64,000 nt of DNA. Origin: Anaerolineae bacterium. GTDB lineage: Bacteria; Chloroflexota; Anaerolineae; Aggregatilineales; UBA3940. Below the pieces are notes generated by a model. The model was not told where the DNA came from. It was given only the letters and a program-made list of their open reading frames with translations, and did not search any database. Shown here in pieces: positions 1 to 8,305 of this stretch (within the stretch, counting starts at the first letter, position 1; every line of letters starts with the position of its first letter). The stretch covers positions 1 through 64,000 of the forward strand of contig JAFGOY010000033.1 in assembly GCA_016926255.1 (NCBI GenBank). Reading direction: 5' to 3'. A program made the position numbers and the translations under genes.

Positions 1-176
1 ATCTGCGCGGCGGACAGCACCTGCTTGGCTTCGATGTCGTTTAGCGGGGCCGCGCTCAGGTTTATTACCCGCAGCCCGATTGCGATCAGGAAGATGATCA
101 GGTACGCCGCTGTCTCGATTGAGAGCTGCCATCGGCTGTTTGTTTGAGCTTCTTGCACGGATTCCCCCGCTGTCAT
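1..176 (-). CDS. Partial membrane glycosyltransferase, Agl23/GT39-like N-terminus (MTAGESVQEAQTNSRWQLSIETAAYLIIFLIAIGLRVINLSAAPLNDIEAKQVLSAAQ...)
   Basis: Read directly on the minus strand; ATG at 174-176 overlaps the TGA of the upstream DUF2298 gene (ATGA). TM helix followed by RxxNLSxxPLNDxEA, typical of GT39-like proteins. Continues past the window edge. Confidence 0.65.
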   Translation of the reverse strand, partial: MTAGESVQEAQTNSRWQLSIETAAYLIIFLIAIGLRVINLSAAPLNDIEAKQVLSAAQ

Positions 177-2674
177 TGGGCCTCCTCGCTGAGCGGCTGA
201 TCGACCCGGTAGATGATCGCCCCGTCCGATTCGAATGCCACCGGGTAAAGCCGGTCGAATTTCGCCAGCCCAACCGGTGACGCATATTCCGGGCTTCGTT
301 CCAGCGATCCGACGAAGACGTAGGTGATGCCGTACCGCTCGATCAATTCCTGCGCTCTGGCGGCGCTTGTCGTGTTGTAAATTTCGGCGGCATCTTCGAT
401 CCGGGTTCCGGCGTAATCCTCGTAGCGTGGGCCGCGCCACTGCCGCTCGTGGTTCGACCATCCCATCAGCGTCGGCACCCCCGTCGATCCTGACACCCTG
501 CCATAATAGCTGTATGCTCCGCCTACCGCCTCCAGCACAATGTCATCCTCGGTGGCGTGATCGTTCAGCCACTGGATCGCCGCGTAATCGTTGGGATAGC
601 GTTCGCGGATATAGTCGATCCCGTCCAGGGTAGGGTGGCGATCCGCCGTCCAATCGTACAGCCCCGTCTTTTCGGGGATTGACAGCACCGGATAGACCAG
701 CCCCATCAGCACAAACATTACTGTCACTCCGATGAACACCGTTCGCAGCGCCCGGTTTTTCTGCCTGCCCAGCACGTTGATCGCATACGCCGCCGCCACG
801 CTGAACAGAATCCACGCCGCGTAATAGAATTTGAATATCGTATTAATCCGCTGTCCGAAGTTGTCCCGCAGATACACGAACTCCGATCCGAGTGTCAGCA
901 GGCACCCGGTGAAGATCAGCAGCATCACGAACCCCGTCACCGGTTCGATTATATCTGCTTGAATTTCCCCTGTATTTCTTTGCGTTCTCTGCGCCCTTTG
1001 CGGTTCACTTTCTCTTCGCCCAAATACCACCGCCGCGACCACCCCGATCATGATCGTCAAAAACAGGAATGTCAGCGGGTGCGCCATCCGGTGCCGGATC
1101 ACGGCCCGTGCCGCCTCGCCTAATTGTCCGCCGCCGACACCGCTGCTGTTCAGGGCGAAGGTCAATGCTTCGGGACTGGTTATTGTCGCCATCACGCTCA
1201 GCCCGGCAGTGGCCAGCACCAGCGCCAGCAGAATCCCGAACCCTGCGCTGATCCCGCTCCACCAAGCCACCTGTTTTCGCCTGCGAATCGCCGTGTCGAT
1301 CACGAACCATACCACGATCACCAGCGCCGGGCTGAACATCACAATGTACTGATGCAGCCTCGTCGCAAAGATCGGGTTTGGCAGGATTCCCCCCGCCTGT
1401 GATCCGAAGCTGATATACCAGGGCAGGTAGGCGGCGATCCCGCCCCCCAGGATGATCAATCCGGCGGTGATCGCCGGTTGCAGAGTCTCAAGTGAGAATC
1501 GTCCCGCTTTGATGAAATGCCGGAGTACCAGCGCCCCGCCAAACACGAACAACGTGATCGGCAAATCCCACGTATTGAGGAACGCCAGCCCGCCGAATAC
1601 GATGATATACAGGCCATACTGCGTCCGGCTGAGTGACTTTTCCTGAATCAGTGCGTTGAACGCCAGCCCCAGCACTATCAGCACGAACGGCAGCGCCAGC
1701 ACGTGCGGGTGCATGTCGCCCAGCAGAAAGCTGAAGAACGGGAACTCGTCGATCGGCTGCAGGGCTGCCGGAATCCCCATCGCATCCCGATCCTGGATCA
1801 CCCGCGACGCTCGCCACCACCACCAGAATCGCCAGTTGGCGGGCGCGGTGATGCCGCCCGTCACCGGGTCACTGAGGTTTTCGATGTCCAGCCACGTCCA
1901 GAAGGCCATGCTGCGCGGAAAGCTCAACGAGTGGAGTAGTTCGAGGAATCCTTCCAGGTTTCCCGTAATCCCCACCATCAGCGGCCCGATCAGCGCGCTG
2001 ATCGCCGTGCACGGTTGTTTTTTGTTTTCCTGTTCGTCGTTCTGATGTTTTGTGCTGACCAGGTTGTAGACCAGCCCGTAGCTTCCCAGCAGAGTCAGTG
2101 CGACGAGCAGTGCCCCGCCCAGGTTGAACGCCACGCTTGGGATCGTCCCGGTTAGTTTTGCGATCATGGCGATGATCACGTAGCCGAAGTAGTAGTAGCT
2201 GATCGCGTACCCGGCCAGCCAGGGGTCGCGCGGTGGAAACGTGCTGCTGCGGTTGATCCCGTTCAGGAAGGCCAGTTCCATCGGCTTTTCGGTGCCTTCG
2301 ATTGCCGGGTTCAGTGCCCGGACTCCCGCCCAGATTGCGAACGCCAGCAGGAACAGCACCTCGGCGCTGATCACCATCCGCTGTTGATCGCTCAGCCACG
2401 TTTTGATCTCCGATAGGTTTCCCGTCTGTGAGAAATATGCCCACAGTGCTACCCCGCTGACGATCACCACTGCCAGCAGAATCCCTCCGGCGGTGTTCCG
2501 CAGAAATCCCAGCGAGCCTAGCAGCCAGAAGACGTAGCCCACCAGCAGCAGCCCCAGCGCCCGGCTGATCGTATACCCCCGGTCGGGCAGGCCCGGCAGC
2601 AGCCGGAAGGCCAGCGGCCATGTCAGCCAGCCGACTGCACTGACGGTTATGTACCAGACCATCACAGACATCAT
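173..2674 (-). CDS. DUF2298 / 'YYY' family multi-pass membrane protein
   Basis: 833 aa, many TM segments, motif NGINRSSTFPPRDPWLAGYAISYYYFGYV typical of the Chloroflexi/archaeal YYY membrane family. Confidence 0.85.
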   Translation of the reverse strand: MMSVMVWYITVSAVGWLTWPLAFRLLPGLPDRGYTISRALGLLLVGYVFWLLGSLGFLRNTAGGILLAVVIVSGVALWAYFSQTGNLSEIKTWLSDQQRMVISAEVLFLLAFAIWAGVRALNPAIEGTEKPMELAFLNGINRSSTFPPRDPWLAGYAISYYYFGYVIIAMIAKLTGTIPSVAFNLGGALLVALTLLGSYGLVYNLVSTKHQNDEQENKKQPCTAISALIGPLMVGITGNLEGFLELLHSLSFPRSMAFWTWLDIENLSDPVTGGITAPANWRFWWWWRASRVIQDRDAMGIPAALQPIDEFPFFSFLLGDMHPHVLALPFVLIVLGLAFNALIQEKSLSRTQYGLYIIVFGGLAFLNTWDLPITLFVFGGALVLRHFIKAGRFSLETLQPAITAGLIILGGGIAAYLPWYISFGSQAGGILPNPIFATRLHQYIVMFSPALVIVVWFVIDTAIRRRKQVAWWSGISAGFGILLALVLATAGLSVMATITSPEALTFALNSSGVGGGQLGEAARAVIRHRMAHPLTFLFLTIMIGVVAAVVFGRRESEPQRAQRTQRNTGEIQADIIEPVTGFVMLLIFTGCLLTLGSEFVYLRDNFGQRINTIFKFYYAAWILFSVAAAYAINVLGRQKNRALRTVFIGVTVMFVLMGLVYPVLSIPEKTGLYDWTADRHPTLDGIDYIRERYPNDYAAIQWLNDHATEDDIVLEAVGGAYSYYGRVSGSTGVPTLMGWSNHERQWRGPRYEDYAGTRIEDAAEIYNTTSAARAQELIERYGITYVFVGSLERSPEYASPVGLAKFDRLYPVAFESDGAIIYRVDQPLSEEAQ

Positions 2675-5600
2675 GGTGTGGTTCGCTCCCCTTCGACACG
2701 GTAGATCGCCGTGCCGTTCTGGTCGAAAATCGGTGACAGGAGTCCCATCGAGTCCATTATCTCAAACTTGGCTATCCCAGCTTGCCCGGTGTAAACTTTT
2801 TCCAGCTCCCCGACCATGATCAATTCGACGTGATACGTGTCGAGGATCGACATCGCGTAGTCGATGTCGGTTGTGCTGTAGAATTCCTTCACCGCCCGGT
2901 GTCGGTCGATCACTTCGGGTGCGTCGATCCCGCGCTGCTGCCGCTGGTGCCAGCTCCACCCGACCACGCTCGGCAGCCCCGTGTAGATGCTGATCCGGTT
3001 CCCCCACATATATTCAGCAGGCGAAACCATTTCCATCACCACCGGGTGACCGTCGATATTGTCTTGCAGCCAGCGGAGCGCCACGTAATCGGGCTGCAGG
3101 CTGAACGATGTCTCGTTCTCGTACCGGCTGACCGTCGGCATGTAGGCCATTCCGTCCAGCGTACGAGGTGCCTCGACGTTCCACCGGTCGCCGACCTTCG
3201 CCCAGGTTGCCGTCAGTGTGTACAGCGCCGCCAGCCCGATCAGCACCGCCAGCACCGCCGACCAGGGGATTCGTGCCGCGTCGGCGGCTGAGCGGATTTT
3301 CGGCCAGAACCATGCCAGTCCTGCTCCACCTGCGACCGTCAGCAGCAGCCAGATTTGCAGGTAGAACTTGAAGATCGTGTTCATCCGGTGCATGTCGCCT
3401 TCCAGCACCACGATCTCCACCAGCAGCGCCAGCCCCATTGCTGCCAGGACCAGCACCCCGGTGATGATCTCTTCCCGGCTCCGCTTCTGATCGATGAACA
3501 GCCCCAGCGCGGCCAGCATCACCGGCACCGCTACTATTGCGACTGGCGAAACCGTCGACCCGGCGAACGCCGTTATGCCGATCACCGCCATCCCGCCGAT
3601 CACCACCGGCAGGATCATCTTTCGCGGTATCCGTTTTATCCATCCCCACCCGATCATCCCCAGCCATGAGATGATCAGGAACAGTTGCAGCCCGTTGATA
3701 TCGGTGAAAGCCCACAGCGGAGTCGACGATCCTTCCCAGGCGATGAATTGATCGTATCCCGCTTTGTAGTTCAGCATATAGGGCAGGAACAATAAGTATG
3801 TGCCCAGCGCGAACAGGGCGCTCATCCCCAGCCCCCCGAACAGCGTTTGCCAGGGTTTGCCGTCCTGATCTTCTCTCCCCCCGGTCACACGCAGCCCGAT
3901 CCCATATCCGGCTAACAATCCGATCAACGCCCCGACACCCGCCAGCGCCAGCCCGGAGATGTTCTGCGCCTGTGCCGCCTCCGATAAGCTGAATCCATAC
4001 ATCGCTGCACCCAGCATCACTGCCAGCACTCCACCGATCATCAGCGCGGGCAGTCTGTCTTGATTCACTTGTTTCAGGAACGGTGCGATCATCAGCGTAA
4101 CGATTGCCAGTACAAGGTAAGTCGGGTAATCCCAGGTATTGGTTGGCCTCAGCGCCCCGACCGTCATCGCCCCGACTAATACGGTCACCGCTGTCGCGAT
4201 AAATCGACCGAATGGTCCGTCGTTTTCTTTGTTGGCTTGCCGGATCAACGCGATGCACCATCCGATCACCAGCAGCGTTACCGGGAAGGCGATCATATGC
4301 GCGTGCAGATCGCCGTACAGGAATGTGAAGAATGGAAACTCGGTGATCGGCCCCGTTTCGGTTGCGATACCTTCCGCGTTGATCGGCACCGGGATCAGCC
4401 GCGTGGCGTTCCAGTACCATTCATGCCTCGCAATCGGGATTCTCTGCCCCTGGATCACCTGGATCAGCCCGTTGACGAAGTCGCCGCCGCGCGGCAGCAG
4501 CGTCGACTCCCACTGTCCGCCGCCATGCCCGATTTCGGCGATCCCCCAGATGATCCGCCTGATCTGATCCAGGTTCCCCAGCCCCACCGCCGATATTGCC
4601 GCGAACAGCCCGGCCATTACCGGTAGCCGCTCCTGTCCTCTCAAAACACCCCGTAGGGGCACAGCGTGCTGCGCCCGTCCTGTGTCGCCTGTACCCCCTC
4701 GCCATGAGGGAGAGGGGGCAGACCGAGCCGCAGCGAGGTCGGGGGTGAGGGCCAATTCTCCACTATCTATTCCCTCATCATTGTAGGGGAGGGTCATTCC
4801 TCTAATATCCGCTCTCTCCCCATTGAGGGGGAGGGCCGGGGTGGGGGGAAAAACGTTGCCAATCGAACACTTCGCGGTCAGGTTGTACACGGCGGAGAAC
4901 ACTCCCCCGGCGGTCAGCGCGAAAAATGTCGGGAGGATCAGGTTGTAGGCCAGGCTGGACGGCACTCCCAGCAGTTTGACCGGCACGCCGATCAGCACGA
5001 AGCCGAAATAGTAATAATTGATCGTCCCTCCCGCGAACCACGGATCATAGGGCGGGAACGTCTCCGAGCGCAGCACCGCGTTGAAGTAGGCCATGTCCAT
5101 TGGCTTTTCACCGCCGAAGTACGGGTGCCACAAATCCGGGTTCCCCAGCCTGATCAGCAGGAAGGCCAGGAAGAATATGAACAGCCCCGCCTCGGCGATC
5201 CCGATCCGCCGCAGGTTGTCTCTGACCCATGTTACGAATGCTTTCCGACGCGGCAGAATCAGCCCCGCCGATAGAACTGTCAGCACCAGCAGCGACAGCA
5301 GTATCCCCGCTCGCCCCCATTTGACCAGCCGCAAGCTTGCCAGCATCCACGCCAGCCACGCCGTAAACAGCATCCCGAAAATCCGGCTGAGCAGATAACC
5401 CTTGTCGGGAGTCCCCCGGAAGATCACCCACATTGTTGGGAATGCCAGCCAGCCAATCATCCCGATCACCAGCCACCACGCAAGGCTTCCCAGCGCTTGA
5501 AACCGCGAGAAGAAATCTGTCCGCTGCGGATCGTATGCCGTCCACGAGAGTTCCGGCGACAGTATCCCGACTCCCCGTGTCGCGTCGGCGTTGCGCCGTG

Positions 5601-8022
5601 CCGGGGGTAGGGTAAGCCTCACCGGGCGTCCTTCCGAATCGCCGGCAATTGTCCGTACCACCGAGTTTAGATCGACGCTGCCGAGGATCGCCGCCGTGTT
5701 CTCTGAGCTGTAAGCCGCGGTCTTCCTGAATATGAACACCCTCGGATGGTCGTAGACCGTCCACGCTTCTTCGGCGGTGTCGTCGTAAAACTCGATTGGC
5801 CCCAGCGTTGGCCTCGACGAGAAATCCCCGATCAACTCGAAGCCCAGTTCCCCGCTGAACAGCGCCTCGTAATAGGCGAGAGTCATCGGCCATCGCTGCG
5901 GATTCCGTGACAGCGATGCGTAGAACCGGTTGCTTGAGATCGTCAGGTAATCGACCCTGTCGAGGATGTACTGCATGTACGCCCGTTTGTCCGGTGTATC
6001 CTCCCAGACGAGATTCAACTCGTAACCCTCGAACTGTGCGCCCCACACGTTATATGGGTGAACGCCATGCGGGATCGGGTCGTCCCAGTCTCCTTCGGTC
6101 GCAACGCTCGACCCGGAGATCACCAGCACTCCGGCGTCGTCCGGGGTTAGAGTCAGCGTATAGCGAGTCTCCCCGGTCATCTCGACCGGTTCGACCGTCA
6201 CACTGTACGTATCGCCTCGCGGATCGTCCCCTGCTGTAAATCGAGCGTCGATCCTTCCTTCGGCCAGCACCGCGTTTGAATTCTCGGCGGGAGTCAATTT
6301 GATATCGAGCGTGCGCGGTTCCTGCTCGATCTCCTCTGCCGCCGGATCGATCATGTGATTGATCCGGATCGTGGTCAGTATCCCGTCAAATGGCAGTTCG
6401 AATTGATAGCCACTGGGGTAATCTGTGGAGACATATGAGGTATCCAGGATTGGGTGCAGTGCGTCCTGCTCCTCTCCCGTTGACCAGTTGTTTGGCAGGC
6501 CGATCTCGTATGTCCGCTGCCCCTCGCTCGTATCGAAGATCAGCGTCACGTCCGAGGGGATGTTCTCGACGATCCATTCCGATGCGGCGACCCGTGAGTG
6601 TGGACGTGTGTAAATGCGTGAGACGGCGAAACCCCATCCATATGTCGCCAGGACGACGCAGGCGATCAGCCCCGTGCTGACAAGCGCCGCCGGGTGGCGA
6701 CGCGGTGCATTCCGGGAGTCGATTAGCTTTTGTATCCGATCCCATATGGTGATCAGCGCCCACGCAGCCAGCATCGCCAGAAATCCGTACAGCGGCAGGA
6801 AGTAGCGCATCGTCGTCACCCAGCCGATGCCCTGCAAAACGAAGTACCCGCCGATCCACACCGCCGGTAAGACGAGCTTTTCCCATCCCTCATGCTGCCT
6901 GATGATCTCCCACCACGCCCAGCCGAAGGCAAACCACGCGAACAATCCGAACGGCCACCCCATTCCCACCCGCACCATGTTCGTCCAGGGAAACACCAGT
7001 GGAATCCGCTTTCCCCACTGGTGATTCGGTGGGATATCCGCTCGTCCGGAAACCTGTATCCGCACTTCGCGCATCTGCCGGATCCAGTCCGGGTTTGGCC
7101 TGAACCCCACCGGGTCACCGATCCGGCTGATTAGTGTCAGGCCGCCGCCCAGTTCCTCGGCGTTGATTTCGACTCCCGAATGCGCTGGGAGAAAGGCGTA
7201 AGGCTGCCCGACCCGGAACACCAGCACGGTGACCAGTCCGGCGATGCACAGCCCGGCAAACGCTCTGATAAATATCGCCCGGCGTTGTTTGACGCCCTCG
7301 CCGCCTTCCGTCTGGTCGATTTCTGATTGTTCCCGCAGCGTGCGCAGCGCCAGCGCGACCACCAGAATCATCGATAGCGGGTAGATGCTCATCTTGCACG
7401 ACATCGAAACACCCAGCATCAACCCGAACAGTAGATAGTCCGTCCACCGATGTTTTTCGAGCGCCCGCACCGCAAACCCGAACGCGGCGGCGGCGAACAG
7501 GTTTGTATAGGGATCGACTGTGAAGAAGTGTGCCTGCTGGATCGGGAACGCACATCCGGCATATAATGCCGCCGTCAGCAGCCCGATCCGCCGGTCGAAC
7601 AATCGTTTTGCCACCCAGTACAGAATCAGGATAGTGAGCAGATCGGCCCCCACCGACATGTACCGCCCGACCATGTAGATAGTGAACAGCTCGCTTTTGT
7701 CGAAAATGTCGCCCAGAACATGTGCGGCGATCACCGGCAGGTTCCCGTAAACGTAGAAGCCATGCCCGACGTTGTTTGGGTTCAATGTCGAGTTTTCGGT
7801 ATCGAAGTACCCGCCAATTGTCTCCACCGATTCGAGATCCGCCGCAACCCAGGCGAGAAATCGTTCGTCGGGATGCAGCAGGTGCCCCTCGTCCCAGTCC
7901 AGCCCGACCAACCGTAGGCTGGCAGCAATCGCCACAATAGCGATCAACACCAACCTGCTGATCAGTCTGTCGCTGTTGATATGGTCTGTTGCGTTACGGG
8001 CGGCGGATTCGGTTGCGATCAT
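2671..8022 (-). CDS. Giant membrane protein: N-terminal GT39-like glycosyltransferase fused to C-terminal DUF2298/YYY domain
   Basis: 1783 aa; N-term LVGLDWDEGHLLHPDERFLAW, C-term SETFPPYDPWFAGGTINYYYFGFVLIG; stop overlaps the start of the downstream gene (ATGA at 2671-2674). Confidence 0.85.
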   Translation of the reverse strand: MIATESAARNATDHINSDRLISRLVLIAIVAIAASLRLVGLDWDEGHLLHPDERFLAWVAADLESVETIGGYFDTENSTLNPNNVGHGFYVYGNLPVIAAHVLGDIFDKSELFTIYMVGRYMSVGADLLTILILYWVAKRLFDRRIGLLTAALYAGCAFPIQQAHFFTVDPYTNLFAAAAFGFAVRALEKHRWTDYLLFGLMLGVSMSCKMSIYPLSMILVVALALRTLREQSEIDQTEGGEGVKQRRAIFIRAFAGLCIAGLVTVLVFRVGQPYAFLPAHSGVEINAEELGGGLTLISRIGDPVGFRPNPDWIRQMREVRIQVSGRADIPPNHQWGKRIPLVFPWTNMVRVGMGWPFGLFAWFAFGWAWWEIIRQHEGWEKLVLPAVWIGGYFVLQGIGWVTTMRYFLPLYGFLAMLAAWALITIWDRIQKLIDSRNAPRRHPAALVSTGLIACVVLATYGWGFAVSRIYTRPHSRVAASEWIVENIPSDVTLIFDTSEGQRTYEIGLPNNWSTGEEQDALHPILDTSYVSTDYPSGYQFELPFDGILTTIRINHMIDPAAEEIEQEPRTLDIKLTPAENSNAVLAEGRIDARFTAGDDPRGDTYSVTVEPVEMTGETRYTLTLTPDDAGVLVISGSSVATEGDWDDPIPHGVHPYNVWGAQFEGYELNLVWEDTPDKRAYMQYILDRVDYLTISSNRFYASLSRNPQRWPMTLAYYEALFSGELGFELIGDFSSRPTLGPIEFYDDTAEEAWTVYDHPRVFIFRKTAAYSSENTAAILGSVDLNSVVRTIAGDSEGRPVRLTLPPARRNADATRGVGILSPELSWTAYDPQRTDFFSRFQALGSLAWWLVIGMIGWLAFPTMWVIFRGTPDKGYLLSRIFGMLFTAWLAWMLASLRLVKWGRAGILLSLLVLTVLSAGLILPRRKAFVTWVRDNLRRIGIAEAGLFIFFLAFLLIRLGNPDLWHPYFGGEKPMDMAYFNAVLRSETFPPYDPWFAGGTINYYYFGFVLIGVPVKLLGVPSSLAYNLILPTFFALTAGGVFSAVYNLTAKCSIGNVFPPTPALPLNGERADIRGMTLPYNDEGIDSGELALTPDLAAARSAPSPSWRGGTGDTGRAQHAVPLRGVLRGQERLPVMAGLFAAISAVGLGNLDQIRRIIWGIAEIGHGGGQWESTLLPRGGDFVNGLIQVIQGQRIPIARHEWYWNATRLIPVPINAEGIATETGPITEFPFFTFLYGDLHAHMIAFPVTLLVIGWCIALIRQANKENDGPFGRFIATAVTVLVGAMTVGALRPTNTWDYPTYLVLAIVTLMIAPFLKQVNQDRLPALMIGGVLAVMLGAAMYGFSLSEAAQAQNISGLALAGVGALIGLLAGYGIGLRVTGGREDQDGKPWQTLFGGLGMSALFALGTYLLFLPYMLNYKAGYDQFIAWEGSSTPLWAFTDINGLQLFLIISWLGMIGWGWIKRIPRKMILPVVIGGMAVIGITAFAGSTVSPVAIVAVPVMLAALGLFIDQKRSREEIITGVLVLAAMGLALLVEIVVLEGDMHRMNTIFKFYLQIWLLLTVAGGAGLAWFWPKIRSAADAARIPWSAVLAVLIGLAALYTLTATWAKVGDRWNVEAPRTLDGMAYMPTVSRYENETSFSLQPDYVALRWLQDNIDGHPVVMEMVSPAEYMWGNRISIYTGLPSVVGWSWHQRQQRGIDAPEVIDRHRAVKEFYSTTDIDYAMSILDTYHVELIMVGELEKVYTGQAGIAKFEIMDSMGLLSPIFDQNGTAIYRVEGERTTP
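4693..4860. repeat. Two interspersed palindromic repeat units lying in frame inside the 1783-aa ORF
   Basis: ccccctcgccatgagggagaggggg...gggggtgagggcc and gctctctccccattgagggggagggccggggtggggggaaaaacgttgcc; similar units are intergenic at 11709, 16156 and 18706. Confidence 0.75.
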
Positions 8023-8176
8023 CTGCGACTCTTATTTTCCCTGTATCTTCTGGCGGCCATTCTCGGTTGGCACGTTGGCACGTATGTTGGCAGCCCTGTC
8101 TTTATACACGCCTATCCGTTCAAAGGCTCAGTATCTTGCAAATTCGGTGATCGATATAGGCATATCAAGCAAAGCC

Positions 8177-8229
8177 AACCCACTTGCCCCCTTTGAGGGG
8201 GAAATGTCCCATAGGGACAAAGGGGGTTG
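8177..8229. repeat. Palindromic intergenic repeat
   Basis: ccccctttgagggggaaatgtcccatagggacaaagggggtt. Confidence 0.6.
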
Positions 8230-8305
8230 ATCACCGCTCATCATAGAGGTTTCTATTACTGGACTGGATTCTAAAAAGGTTCATATATCCTCCGGCCTTG
8301 GTGAA

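Noticed and set aside
3014-4420. 468-aa minus-strand ORF in another frame of the 1783-aa gene
   Set aside because: Arg/Gly/Asp-rich out-of-frame translation of a GC-rich gene.
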